Assembly: GCA_024275295.1 (NCBI GenBank)
Contig: JAJRZI010000115.1
Coordinates: forward strand, 1 to 44,524
From: Gammaproteobacteria bacterium
Lineage (GTDB): Bacteria; Pseudomonadota; Gammaproteobacteria; Chromatiales; Chromatiaceae
Reading direction: 5' to 3'
Length of the DNA: 44,524 nt
Positions 34,610 through 43,152 of the stretch are shown one piece after another. Under the pieces are notes generated by a model. The model did no database searches and was not told the origin of the DNA. It saw only the letters and a program-made list of their open reading frames with translations. The translations under genes were made by a program, and so were the position numbers. Every line of letters starts with the position of its first letter. Positions within the stretch are counted from its first letter, which is position 1.

Positions 34610-37321
34610 TCAGACAATATTTCTTGGCGCAAAGGAGAAGGAGCGGAATTCACTCTTATACTTTGACTCACCAACCTTCTTGATCCTGGCAACACCCATT
34701 TTATAGTTGTAGTTGCCACTGATGTTATCCACCACTCGGCCCTGCAGTATATTGCTCGGCTGCCTCGGGTCGAGGAAGTAGGAGAACATCACCCCTTTCT
34801 TAACCGCCGGCGTGACAATGGCCACGGCGGTGGCTGCGCCCTCGGAGAGCTTGATGTGGCCTCTCTTCAGTAGTTCAGAGAACTGAAAGTCTTTGCCACC
34901 CACAGCCTTGATGGTGTCAACATGGTTAGGGATGCGGTTGGAGTACATCACCACTTGATCTCCCGACTCAATGCCGCGGGCTGCGGCATCATCCGGGTGG
35001 ATTTCCACCCAGTTCTCGGGCCAGCGCTGGGCAATATAGGCACGGCGCAGCAGATCATCAAAACCCGATTGCCAGACCTCATTGATGCGACCATTAGTGT
35101 GCCACAACTCATCATCCTTGGGTTTCATCCAGCTCCAATAGTCAGAAAAGAGACTCCAGGGATGTTTCTGAATATTGTTCTTTCCGGTCTGGGAGTTGAA
35201 GTGGGTGACCTTCTTGTTCACTACATTTGCCCGCTGAAAGCCATTGGATCCGTATTTCTTTTCTAGATCAACTTCAGTAAGCGTAGTGTCATGCAGACGT
35301 ACCGAACCGCTCAGCTCACCCGTCTCATAGTTGTAGTAGGTAGGCCCCTGAATACCTTCGGTGCCCAGCTCCCGCAGCTTCTCATGCAGGGTTTTGCCCT
35401 CGGCACGGGCCGCAATCATGATCATGTGGTAAGACTTGCGATTGCCACGACTGAAGCGTGCAGACTCTTCACAAACCTCATTGGAGTCCTTCCAGTCGAA
35501 ACCATCGAAGCCCATCTTTTTGCCCACCTCAGCAATGATCCACCAGTCAGGCTTGGCATCACCCGGGGCATCATAGAACTTCGAATAGAGCCGCAGACGA
35601 CGCTCACCATTTGCCCGAGTGAAATTCTCTTCACCCCAGGTGGCAGCTGGGAAGATAATATCCGCATATTTGGAGCCGATAGGATCACGCAGGTAGATAT
35701 CCTGATTGATCACCACCATGCCACCAGAGTCAGCACGCGCCTTCAGTGTCGCAATAATCTTCGCCTTGTCAAAGGAGCGAACCTGGTTTGGATTATTGGT
35801 TACCAGCTCCTCAAACTTGGCGTTGAGTCCCCCTGAGCCGCACATAGACTGAATCCAGGTGGTGCCGATCACATGGGCAAAACGGGTATGCCCCGAGACC
35901 AGCCAACGATCCGTATCCAGAGAGCGACGGCGACGACCTGCCACCTTCTCTGGCGACTTGTTGCGTGGATAGCTGCCACCACCAGTGCCTCCCCGTTGGT
36001 GTCCACCAAAACGACCCACCATCTGACCGGGACGGCCTCCCGCACCACAGATAATAGCCAGGGCGCTAACCGCATTGGTATTGCCCGTGTTATTGGACCA
36101 GTAGAAGCCTTTCTCAATACCCAGTGAGGTTTTGGGACGGCTGCCATCCGCTCTAGGCTTAGCCATCCACTCAGCTGCCTTGCGGATATCAGCGGCTGAG
36201 ACGCCGGCAATCCTGGCGGCCTCTTCAGGCTCATACTCTTTCTGGGAGGTCACCCATTTTTTGTAGCCCTTCTTGCCGTAGACGCCATCCGTCTGGAACT
36301 TGCCCCAGGTGGTGCGCCACTGCCAAGGCGTATTACGCGTACCCTGGCCGAAACCAGAGCTGGACTCCCCCATGCTGTTGACCCACTTATCGATCCAATC
36401 CTTATCCTCCCAGCCATTCTCCAGAATGACACGGGCAATAGCACCCAGTACTAAAGAGTCAGTACCGGGATAGATCTGAAAATGGATGGCATTACCACGA
36501 CTCTTGGCATAGGCAAGGCCCGCCGTTTCACGCGGGTTCAACCAGATAGTTTTCTGTCCAGCATCAATAGCAGGCTTGATGAACTGGGTAAAGACCATGG
36601 TCTTGGTCTCATATGGATCCGTTCCTGCAATCATCAGGGTCTCAGCGTCACGCCAATCACTGTAAGCTTGGCCAAAGTTATCAAAGCCCGCATCACGGAA
36701 GCCCGGTGTTGAGGTCACATCAGAGGGCGTATCATGAAAGGTGAATGACGCTGTCTTGATATGTCGCCGTGCAAACTTCTTGATGGCGTAGGTATTTTCC
36801 ATATACTGATAAGAGTAGGTCTTCACAGAGTAGGCATTGACCCCGTGATCCTTAATGACATGCTTACCCACCTCGGCTGCAACATCCAGTGCAAGATCCC
36901 AGCTCACGGGCTGCAAGAGACCATTGATGCGCATCAGGGGTGACATCAGGCGATCACGGGTTGGCGTGTTGGGATTGTATACCTTTTGAGCAATACAGCC
37001 ACCACGGATACTGGAGTCACCCCCCACATTGACCACTTTGGAGTCTTTATCAGGGATGATAACAACATTGTGGGGCTTGCCTTTGTGCATCACCGTATTG
37101 TGCTGCGTGGGGGCCACCCAGGCCTGCATCGCACCGGTTGGAAAGTTCATGCCAAAGGCGTTCTGATTGGCCTTGGGGCCACCATCAGGTGCATTAGACG
37201 GCCAGCGGTAGATCTTGTAACCGCAAGCGACAATACAGTAGTCACAGCAGGTCGTAAGGACCTCCGCACCCTTGGGTGGCAGCGGAGTTTTGTCCTCGGG
37301 GAGATAATATTTTGTAGACAT
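34610..37321 (-). CDS. idrA: Iodate reductase catalytic subunit IdrA (AioA-like molybdopterin protein)
   Basis: Molybdenum oxidoreductase of 903 residues in the DMSO-reductase superfamily, closest in style to arsenite oxidase AioA. The N-terminal cluster motif C-x2-C-x3-C (CDYCIVACGYKIYRWP, Cys 26, 29, 33) resembles the AioA [3Fe-4S] site. Molybdopterin-binding segments are seen as GGDSSIRGGCIAQKVYNP, WLNPRETAGLAYAKSRG and FGGHQRGGTGGG. There is no Tat signal; as with AioA, export would depend on the Tat signal of the Rieske partner. It is predicted to reduce iodate in the periplasm. The call rests on the two di-haem peroxidase genes in the operon, a feature of idr and not of aio clusters. 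ATG 37321 is preferred to 37363 because AGGAGG lies just upstream and the longer form would overlap idrB. Confidence 0.82.
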   Translation of the reverse strand: MSTKYYLPEDKTPLPPKGAEVLTTCCDYCIVACGYKIYRWPSNAPDGGPKANQNAFGMNFPTGAMQAWVAPTQHNTVMHKGKPHNVVIIPDKDSKVVNVGGDSSIRGGCIAQKVYNPNTPTRDRLMSPLMRINGLLQPVSWDLALDVAAEVGKHVIKDHGVNAYSVKTYSYQYMENTYAIKKFARRHIKTASFTFHDTPSDVTSTPGFRDAGFDNFGQAYSDWRDAETLMIAGTDPYETKTMVFTQFIKPAIDAGQKTIWLNPRETAGLAYAKSRGNAIHFQIYPGTDSLVLGAIARVILENGWEDKDWIDKWVNSMGESSSGFGQGTRNTPWQWRTTWGKFQTDGVYGKKGYKKWVTSQKEYEPEEAARIAGVSAADIRKAAEWMAKPRADGSRPKTSLGIEKGFYWSNNTGNTNAVSALAIICGAGGRPGQMVGRFGGHQRGGTGGGSYPRNKSPEKVAGRRRRSLDTDRWLVSGHTRFAHVIGTTWIQSMCGSGGLNAKFEELVTNNPNQVRSFDKAKIIATLKARADSGGMVVINQDIYLRDPIGSKYADIIFPAATWGEENFTRANGERRLRLYSKFYDAPGDAKPDWWIIAEVGKKMGFDGFDWKDSNEVCEESARFSRGNRKSYHMIMIAARAEGKTLHEKLRELGTEGIQGPTYYNYETGELSGSVRLHDTTLTEVDLEKKYGSNGFQRANVVNKKVTHFNSQTGKNNIQKHPWSLFSDYWSWMKPKDDELWHTNGRINEVWQSGFDDLLRRAYIAQRWPENWVEIHPDDAAARGIESGDQVVMYSNRIPNHVDTIKAVGGKDFQFSELLKRGHIKLSEGAATAVAIVTPAVKKGVMFSYFLDPRQPSNILQGRVVDNISGNYNYKMGVARIKKVGESKYKSEFRSFSFAPRNIV

Positions 37322-37334
37322 CTGGTGCCTCCTC

Positions 37335-37898
37335 CTAGGATTGCAGGTTGTCGTGACGGCCATACAGCAGGCCCATCACTCCAACGGCGTAAATGTCATC
37401 ACCATCCAGCTCCAGCATCACTTGCGGCAGGCTCTGGTAGGCCTGACCGGACACGATAATACCGTTACGGGTCAGATCGTAGGTGGAGAGATGCAGTGGG
37501 CATTGACCCATAACACGATGCGGGCCTATAGCCTTATAGGTACCCACCATGGGGCCACCCTGGTGCGTACAGACATAGCTGAATGCCACCACATCACGTT
37601 TTGGCCCCAGACCACCACCGGCCTTGGCGCCATCCATTTTCACCAGAAAGTTCTGCGCCTTGTCATCCGGGTAGGCAAAGCCCACCAGCTGATTCTCTTT
37701 TAGCTGGCTCAGCTTTCCAATCTTCTTACGTGGATAGCCGACCACCCGCGCCTTGGCTGTGCCTGGGAACAGGCTAAGGGAGACGGTACTCACTGCAACC
37801 GCAGCAGTTCCGCTGTACATCAGAAACTCACGGCGATTTAGCATGCATTTGCCATGCTCAGCCGCTGTCTGATCCTCTTTTTTCTTCAAATCAGTCAT
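37335..37898 (-). CDS. idrB: Iodate reductase Rieske subunit IdrB (AioB-like)
   Basis: Rieske [2Fe-2S] protein of 187 residues. The N terminus has a Tat signal (NRREFLMYSG followed by a hydrophobic stretch and PGTAKA), so the folded IdrAB complex would be exported through Tat. The cluster ligands are Cys110-x-His112 in CTHQGGP and Cys133-x2-His136 in CPLHLSTYD. The two extra Cys that form the disulfide in most Rieske proteins are replaced by Gly and Leu, as in some arsenite oxidase Rieske subunits. It passes electrons between a periplasmic cytochrome or the quinol pathway and IdrA. The start codon overlaps the upstream stop (TAATG) with GGAGG at good spacing; idrA starts 13 bp after its stop. 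Confidence 0.85.
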   Translation of the reverse strand: MTDLKKKEDQTAAEHGKCMLNRREFLMYSGTAAVAVSTVSLSLFPGTAKARVVGYPRKKIGKLSQLKENQLVGFAYPDDKAQNFLVKMDGAKAGGGLGPKRDVVAFSYVCTHQGGPMVGTYKAIGPHRVMGQCPLHLSTYDLTRNGIIVSGQAYQSLPQVMLELDGDDIYAVGVMGLLYGRHDNLQS

Positions 37899-39091
37899 TA
37901 CTTTGCCTCCTGTGCTGCCTGCAGCTGCGCCTTGGTGAAGCGGGCGGCATAGGGCGGCATCTCAGGTTTTTCAACCGTTATCTCATCACCGGAGAAGGCC
38001 TCGATGAAGGCCACCAGATCCTCTTTCTCCTGATCCGTCAGCCCCAGAGGTTTAATCAGCGGGCTTTTGGTTTCAGGAAAGGATGTGGTGCGGCCATCTG
38101 CTGCAACGCCACCCGCGTTATAGAAATCAACAACATCTTCCAGGGTGTCAAATTGTCCACTGTGCATATAGGGCGCGGTGTAAACGGCGTAACGTAGCGA
38201 CGGGGTACGGAATTTACCCATATCCCACTTGTTCTTGCCGCGAAAGTAGGCACCCGGATCATCCTTCAGGGTACGATACATCTCTTCAGGTGAACCCTTG
38301 GCATACAGTTCAAAGCGAAAGGTAATCTGCGCCAGCCCATCTTCTTCCCAACGTTTTACACCCGGCACACCGATGTTGTAGAAGTTCTCATCAGAGGCCA
38401 GGGCACCATTGTGGCACTGGATGCAACCCGCTTTTCCTTCAAATATCTTCTTGCCTCGAATCTGCTCCTCACTCAGTGCAGATTTATCACCCAGCAGGTA
38501 TCTGTCCAGAGGGGTATCCCGCTGTACCAGCGTCCGCTCAAAGGCAGAGATGGCACGGTAGGCATCAAACAGCAGAGGCCACTCAGTTCCGAAGGCTTTC
38601 CTGTTGAGCTCCACATACTTAGGAATCAACGCCATACGGGCTTCCATGATGTCAGTCTCACCGTTACCGGCAACACCACCCTTGGAAGCAGACTTGGCCT
38701 GTTTCTCTAACGACGTGACGGAACCCGCCCAGAACAGCTTGCCGTAGTAGGCAGAATTGATAATAGTTTGGTTACTGCGCCAGTGTACCGTGCCCGGATA
38801 GCCGCGTGAGATATCCTCAGCCCAGGACCAACCCTGATCAGGTTGATGGCAGGTAGAACAACCGGTAGAGGCATCACCACCCAGGCGTGGGTCAAAAAAC
38901 AGATACTTACCCCATCCAATCTTGGCCGGACTCTGTAGATTATCCATCGGAATTGGCGGTGGCCCTAAGGGTGCCAGAGGTGGCGGACCACTCATACCCT
39001 TTTTTGCGTCCTGTGCGACACAGCCTGTTGCAATCATCGCTCCCGCAACAGCCGCCATCAGGACAGGACGAAATTTTATTACTCTTTTCAT
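37898..39091 (-). CDS. idrP1: Di-haem cytochrome c peroxidase-like protein IdrP1
   Basis: Exported protein of 397 residues in the CcpA/MauG family. The signal peptide ends in ATGC, an acceptable lipobox, so it may be a lipoprotein. Two c-haem motifs are present: CSTCHQPDQGW (about residue 79) and CIQCHNGALASD (about residue 219). FRTPSLRYAVYTAPYMHSGQFDTLEDVVDFYNAGG, in pieces, is the C-terminal signature. In iodate-reducing bacteria such proteins are thought to remove hydrogen peroxide or another toxic intermediate formed near IdrAB. The P1/P2 numbering follows gene order from memory of published clusters and could be reversed. It lies 15 bp after the other peroxidase and overlaps idrB. Confidence 0.8.
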   Translation of the reverse strand: MKRVIKFRPVLMAAVAGAMIATGCVAQDAKKGMSGPPPLAPLGPPPIPMDNLQSPAKIGWGKYLFFDPRLGGDASTGCSTCHQPDQGWSWAEDISRGYPGTVHWRSNQTIINSAYYGKLFWAGSVTSLEKQAKSASKGGVAGNGETDIMEARMALIPKYVELNRKAFGTEWPLLFDAYRAISAFERTLVQRDTPLDRYLLGDKSALSEEQIRGKKIFEGKAGCIQCHNGALASDENFYNIGVPGVKRWEEDGLAQITFRFELYAKGSPEEMYRTLKDDPGAYFRGKNKWDMGKFRTPSLRYAVYTAPYMHSGQFDTLEDVVDFYNAGGVAADGRTTSFPETKSPLIKPLGLTDQEKEDLVAFIEAFSGDEITVEKPEMPPYAARFTKAQLQAAQEAK

Positions 39092-39106
39092 GACTGTCTC
39101 CTCGAC

Positions 39107-40213
39107 TTAGTTACGGACATTTTTCCAGTTTTTGATGGCTGCATATTCAGCGGGATACGGTTTCTGCCAGACATGCTTGGCCGTGGTCAGCTGATCACCG
39201 GAAAGTGAGAGCAGGAAGGCCACCAGATCTTTCTGTTCACTATTACTCAGACCCAGAGGCTTAAGCAGTGGACTCTTTTTGCTGTCCTTACCGCCACCCG
39301 CGTTATAGAAGGCCACAACATCATTCAGTGTCTTCAACATGCCATTGTGCATGTAAGGGGCGGTGTATTTCAGTTCCCGCAGGCTTGGGGTCATGAACTT
39401 GCCAACATCAGCTGGATCCAGTGTCACATTGTAGAAACCCGGATCACGCTTCAGGTTCATGTAGTTCTCAATACCCTGAAACATGGCAAAGGCGATAAAG
39501 GCCTGATGATTATTGGGATTGAGGAATACATCAAAGTTCTCAGGCACGCCTGTGTTATGCGCCTTGCCATCAGAGACCAGTGGGCCGTTATGGCACTGAA
39601 TACAGCCGGCTTTACCCTTAAACAGCTTCAACCCTTTTTTGGCAGCCCCTGACATCTTGCCCGTGTCAAAAGGCGCATTACGTGAAGTCAAGCTCTTCAG
39701 GTACTCAGGAATGGCCTTACGCACCTTGCCATTGGATGGCTCACCGTAACCCGCATCCTTGAACATCTTCAGATATACAGGATCCTGCTTTACACGCTCC
39801 TGCATGATGCGCATATCCATATTCATGATGTAATCTTCCGTGATCATTTCACGGGTCATATCATTCAGGCTGGTGCCGATGCGTCCATCGTGATTCCAAA
39901 CCTTCTTATGCGCCACATTGACCAATGTCGGTGCATTACGAAAATGACCGTTGCCAGGATAACCATCAGAGAGTGGTTTATTCTGTGTCCAGCCCTGCTT
40001 TGGATCATGACAGGTTCCACAAGCGATACCTGCATCGCCGGAGAGTCGCTTATCAAAGAACAGACGCTTGCCCAACTCGGCTTTCGCCTTATTGACCTTA
40101 ATCGGCGGCAAGGGTCCGAGATCCGGCACACTGGCCGCTTGGGCACCAAATGCCATCCCGACGCCAATCATGGCGGCGAGTAGGCTGCGCCCGCTCGTGA
40201 CTCGTACACCCAT
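39107..40213 (-). CDS. idrP2: Di-haem cytochrome c peroxidase-like protein IdrP2
   Basis: First gene of the operon, 368 residues. A cleavable Sec signal ends near FGAQA. Haem motifs are CGTCHDPKQGW (about residue 62) and CIQCHNGPLVSDG (about residue 200). The C-terminal block FMTPSLRELKYTAPYMHNG and the FYNAGGGKDSKKSPLLKPLGL segment follow the family. It is a clear paralogue of the downstream peroxidase (same motif spacing, same IQCHNG second site), so the pair arose by duplication. The start at 40213 follows GGAGG by 7 bases. The role is inferred as peroxide removal or electron handling alongside IdrAB; activity as a peroxidase is not shown by sequence alone. Confidence 0.8.
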   Translation of the reverse strand: MGVRVTSGRSLLAAMIGVGMAFGAQAASVPDLGPLPPIKVNKAKAELGKRLFFDKRLSGDAGIACGTCHDPKQGWTQNKPLSDGYPGNGHFRNAPTLVNVAHKKVWNHDGRIGTSLNDMTREMITEDYIMNMDMRIMQERVKQDPVYLKMFKDAGYGEPSNGKVRKAIPEYLKSLTSRNAPFDTGKMSGAAKKGLKLFKGKAGCIQCHNGPLVSDGKAHNTGVPENFDVFLNPNNHQAFIAFAMFQGIENYMNLKRDPGFYNVTLDPADVGKFMTPSLRELKYTAPYMHNGMLKTLNDVVAFYNAGGGKDSKKSPLLKPLGLSNSEQKDLVAFLLSLSGDQLTTAKHVWQKPYPAEYAAIKNWKNVRN

Positions 40214-40540
40214 AGGTATTCCTCCAGTCGGATTTTTAATGTTATATCGGTGATACCGATTGCTAGCTCATTCGCCAGGATTTTCTTGTTATGCCCTGGC
40301 AATAAGAGGCATCCGCAACATTTGCATTTTTCACGCCAAAAAACGAACAATAAAATAACTCCTTTTTAATCCGCTAGTTAGGAATATATTTCCCGTCTGA
40401 CCTAATTTATAGCATGTAATTTATTGAAAGATTTATTCTACACAAGCAGGGAATGTAACAAAGTTACCCATCAGCTAAGGAGGGGGAATTACAGATTAGG
40501 AAGGATTTCTGGATTAAAGAGGAAGTGCAGAATGCTCTGA
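40214..40540. other. Leader/promoter region of the idr operon
   Basis: A 327-bp gene-free stretch between the diguanylate cyclase stop and the first idr gene, both on the minus strand. It holds the perfect palindrome at 40246-40260, a looser inverted repeat GCCAGG-N15-CCTGGC (40274-40300) and a second small palindrome GTAAC-AAA-GTTAC (40455-40467). No ORF is evident. No confident -35/-10 pair or terminator for the cyclase gene could be picked by eye. Confidence 0.6.
40246..40260. promoter_or_regulatory. Candidate operator of the idr operon
   Basis: ATCGGT-GAT-ACCGAT is a perfect 6-bp inverted repeat with a 3-bp spacer, 33-47 bp upstream of the first start codon of the operon. That is where a repressor or a promoter-proximal activator would bind. 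The motif is not FNR-like (TTGAT-N4-ATCAA) or NarL-like as far as I can see, and the regulator is unknown. Confidence 0.5.
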
Positions 40541-42541
40541 TTAACTTAGAACAACTCTGTTTTTACCGCTTGTCTTGGCTGCATAAAGCGCCTGATCTGC
40601 AGTAATTATCAGCGCCTCAAAATCAGTGGCATCATGCGGATAGGTTGCCAACCCCATGCTCACTGACACACACCCAAGTGGCTGATTTTCTGCAAAGTCA
40701 AAAGGATATTCAGCAATCTTTTTAACCAATTTTTCCGCAATGCGTTTGGCTTCTGTTTTTTCAGTCTCAGGAAATATTACGACAAATTCCTCTCCACCAT
40801 AGCGGCATGCGATATCCGTTTTTCTAATTGATTTTTGTATTATTAATGCAAGCTCTTTAAGCAATCCATCCCCCGCTGGATGCCCATTGGTATCGTTATA
40901 GTGTTTAAAGTTATCGATATCCATAATGAGGAATGATAGATCATGCCCATATCTTGCTGCACGAACAACCTCACTCTCTAATGTATCCAGCATAAATCTT
41001 TTGTTATACAGATGTGTGAGGCCATCTGTAATTGCCATCTCTTTTGTCTCTTCAAAAAGGCGGGCATTTTCCATTGCCACAGCCAAATGCTCAGCCACAC
41101 TGTTAAACAGTTTCAAATCAGAAAACAGAAACTGCTTTGGACGATTTTTAAAGGCGCATATAAGCCCCAGTACTTTACCGCGCCGTAAGAATGGAACAGC
41201 AATCAGTGAACCAATATCCGGGCTAAATATATCTTGTTCTGTAATCGTGACATCAGTATCTACATTTTCAATAATTCGGCAAATACCTGCAGATGCCACT
41301 AACGAATAGATACCTTCATGCAAATTTGGTTTTGCACGGCTGATTTCATCTTTAGTAAAACCTGTATGTGAGGCCACCGTAAGCTCAGTAAAATGATGGT
41401 TTGGCAACAGAATCATCATTCGATCAATATCCATATTCCTGCTGATATTCTCTATCAATTGAATGAGCACCTGCTCAATTTCAAAACTTGTATTCAGTGT
41501 CTTGCTTACATTATACAGGGCATATATTTCAAGCAGTCGCTTATCCAGCTCCTCCCTCGTCTCCTCTAATGAGGCGGCCATTTTATTAAAGCCTCTACCT
41601 AATAATCCTATTTCATCTTTACTTTTCACATCTGCGCGCACAGAAAAATCGCCCTCAGATATCTTGTCAAACACGCTCAGCATTTTGTAAAGATTTTTAG
41701 TGATGATGAACGACAGCAAAAAGATAATAACAAGTAAAAACACAATGAAGCGTATAAACCATACCCCCGCCATCTCTACATTATTCTCTCTAATCTGCTG
41801 GTTAATCGCTTCTAATGAAAATTCAAGACTAATTGCACCTAATACATCTCCAGGTTTTGCATATACATGACAGCCATCTTTCTCAGAACAGCCTTCTTTC
41901 CTGGCTGTATAAGGTATTAATACTCTTGCATTATCACCATCAAAGTGATGGATCGCTCTGCCCGTTGCCAATACGGTTCTATCAAGATCATCTTTAGGTT
42001 GCTCTCGGGGGTCTATTGCAATAAAAGCGGATGCCTCTTTAATTTGCTCATCAATCTCTGCAACACTGTCTGTTAGATCCTCTATTTGCTCCTGAAATTC
42101 ATCTTTTTCATCTTCATCCGTGGTTGCTTCCAGTTTTACTGTCAACTCAGAAATTTCATTTTCATAGCCACTCTTTGTTTCTTTAAGTGGTGGTATTACT
42201 TTTCTTTTATTGACCTCCATAAATATATCGTTCGTCAGTTGACTTCTGATGACACTAACATCTTTCAGCCCACTCAACTCTTTGTGCATGGTATCAAAGA
42301 GTGAGAAGCGTATATCCATCTCACCATTACGCATAAGTGTATTCAAAGAGACTCTTACATTTTCAGCAAACAGGAATGTCCACTCTTTCACTGCATCATG
42401 TGTGATTTTTCTGCTTTTTTCTGCATTAAAGGCAATATCCATTACCGTCATCAGCAACAAAATGAGAGATATTGCCCCAATAAATTTCGTACTGAGTTTC
42501 ATATCTCTAAAAGATTGTAATAGACGCTCTATTAAGCTCAT
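40541..42541 (-). CDS. Membrane diguanylate cyclase with periplasmic sensor, HAMP and GAF domains
   Basis: Signalling enzyme of 666 residues. Helix 1 (about 19-38) and helix 2 (about 259-281) bracket a long periplasmic domain containing a charged coiled coil (125-175) and an unusual C-x5-C-H motif (Cys218, Cys224, His225). The following segment PGDVLGAISLEFSLEA parallels the haem-sensor region of the HD-GYP protein at 22715. HAMP (282-335), GAF (about 345-500) and GGDEF domains follow, the last with an intact GGEEFVVIFPE active site, so it should make cyclic di-GMP. It starts 14 bp after the c554-like gene, and the operon arrangement suggests the cyclase senses redox state or that cytochrome. 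The composition is A+T-rich. Confidence 0.85.
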   Translation of the reverse strand: MSLIERLLQSFRDMKLSTKFIGAISLILLLMTVMDIAFNAEKSRKITHDAVKEWTFLFAENVRVSLNTLMRNGEMDIRFSLFDTMHKELSGLKDVSVIRSQLTNDIFMEVNKRKVIPPLKETKSGYENEISELTVKLEATTDEDEKDEFQEQIEDLTDSVAEIDEQIKEASAFIAIDPREQPKDDLDRTVLATGRAIHHFDGDNARVLIPYTARKEGCSEKDGCHVYAKPGDVLGAISLEFSLEAINQQIRENNVEMAGVWFIRFIVFLLVIIFLLSFIITKNLYKMLSVFDKISEGDFSVRADVKSKDEIGLLGRGFNKMAASLEETREELDKRLLEIYALYNVSKTLNTSFEIEQVLIQLIENISRNMDIDRMMILLPNHHFTELTVASHTGFTKDEISRAKPNLHEGIYSLVASAGICRIIENVDTDVTITEQDIFSPDIGSLIAVPFLRRGKVLGLICAFKNRPKQFLFSDLKLFNSVAEHLAVAMENARLFEETKEMAITDGLTHLYNKRFMLDTLESEVVRAARYGHDLSFLIMDIDNFKHYNDTNGHPAGDGLLKELALIIQKSIRKTDIACRYGGEEFVVIFPETEKTEAKRIAEKLVKKIAEYPFDFAENQPLGCVSVSMGLATYPHDATDFEALIITADQALYAAKTSGKNRVVLS

Positions 42542-42555
42542 GCTCTATCTATTTC

Positions 42556-43152
42556 CTAAAAGGAGAAGCTGCTCTTTCCTCTGGGTTTTGGATGATATGC
42601 CTTACGCACCTTTAGCTTTTCCTTCCAGTCAAACTTGTATTTTTTATCCAGCTTTTCATGAAATGGTGACTCTTTATTGGCATGGCACTGCAGGCAGACT
42701 GTTTCATCATCCGCACCATAAAGCTGTCCAAGATCGGTAGCCTCTCGCTTTTCAAAACCATACATTTTTTCATCATGTAATACCGCATATTTACTACCCG
42801 GGCCATGGCATGACTCACAACTCACACCTGCCATCTGTGGGGTGGATTTAATATCCTTGAACCCACCTTTTTTGCGATAGCCCGTTACATGACACTTCAC
42901 ACATTTTTTATCTGCTGTGTAATCCTTATCAGGATCAAGCCCAGCAAGCCGCTTGGCCTTTTTCCTTTTACCCGGTTTCAACACCTTAAATGTTTTTGCA
43001 TGGCTGCTTGTCTTCCAGGCAAGATAATTCGACTTATGGCAGCTTGCACATTTTGCCGCTCCAATATACTTTGGCTTTGCTTCCACTGCCTGCACTATCA
43101 TCATAAGAAAAAACGCCATTGATAGTACCTGCATTGCTTTCCGCCTCTTCAT
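42556..43152 (-). CDS. Tetrahaem cytochrome c554-like protein
   Basis: Periplasmic multihaem protein of 198 residues. A signal peptide ends near VEA. Four c-haem motifs occur: CASCH, CVKCH, CESCH and CLQCH, with YIGAAKCASCHKSNYLAW typical of the cytochrome c554/c' family. Conserved His residues (SSHAKTF, ESPFHEK) may be distal ligands. It probably carries electrons in respiration, possibly nitrogen or sulfur compound metabolism; substrate unknown. The frame is open to 43290, but ATG 43152 has a GGAG ribosome site and directly begins the signal peptide. Co-transcribed with the diguanylate cyclase downstream. Confidence 0.85.
   Translation of the reverse strand: MKRRKAMQVLSMAFFLMMIVQAVEAKPKYIGAAKCASCHKSNYLAWKTSSHAKTFKVLKPGKRKKAKRLAGLDPDKDYTADKKCVKCHVTGYRKKGGFKDIKSTPQMAGVSCESCHGPGSKYAVLHDEKMYGFEKREATDLGQLYGADDETVCLQCHANKESPFHEKLDKKYKFDWKEKLKVRKAYHPKPRGKSSFSF

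Noticed and set aside
34610-37898. Arsenite oxidase aioBA
   Set aside because: The two subunits look AioA/AioB-like, but the two coupled di-haem peroxidase genes, the changed pocket residue and the absence of aioX/S/R or other arsenic genes favour iodate reductase.
40262-40300. Sigma-54 promoter for the idr operon
   Set aside because: A TGGCGAATGAGCTAGC stretch on the minus strand has 11 rather than 10 bases between GG and GC, and this spacing is strict.
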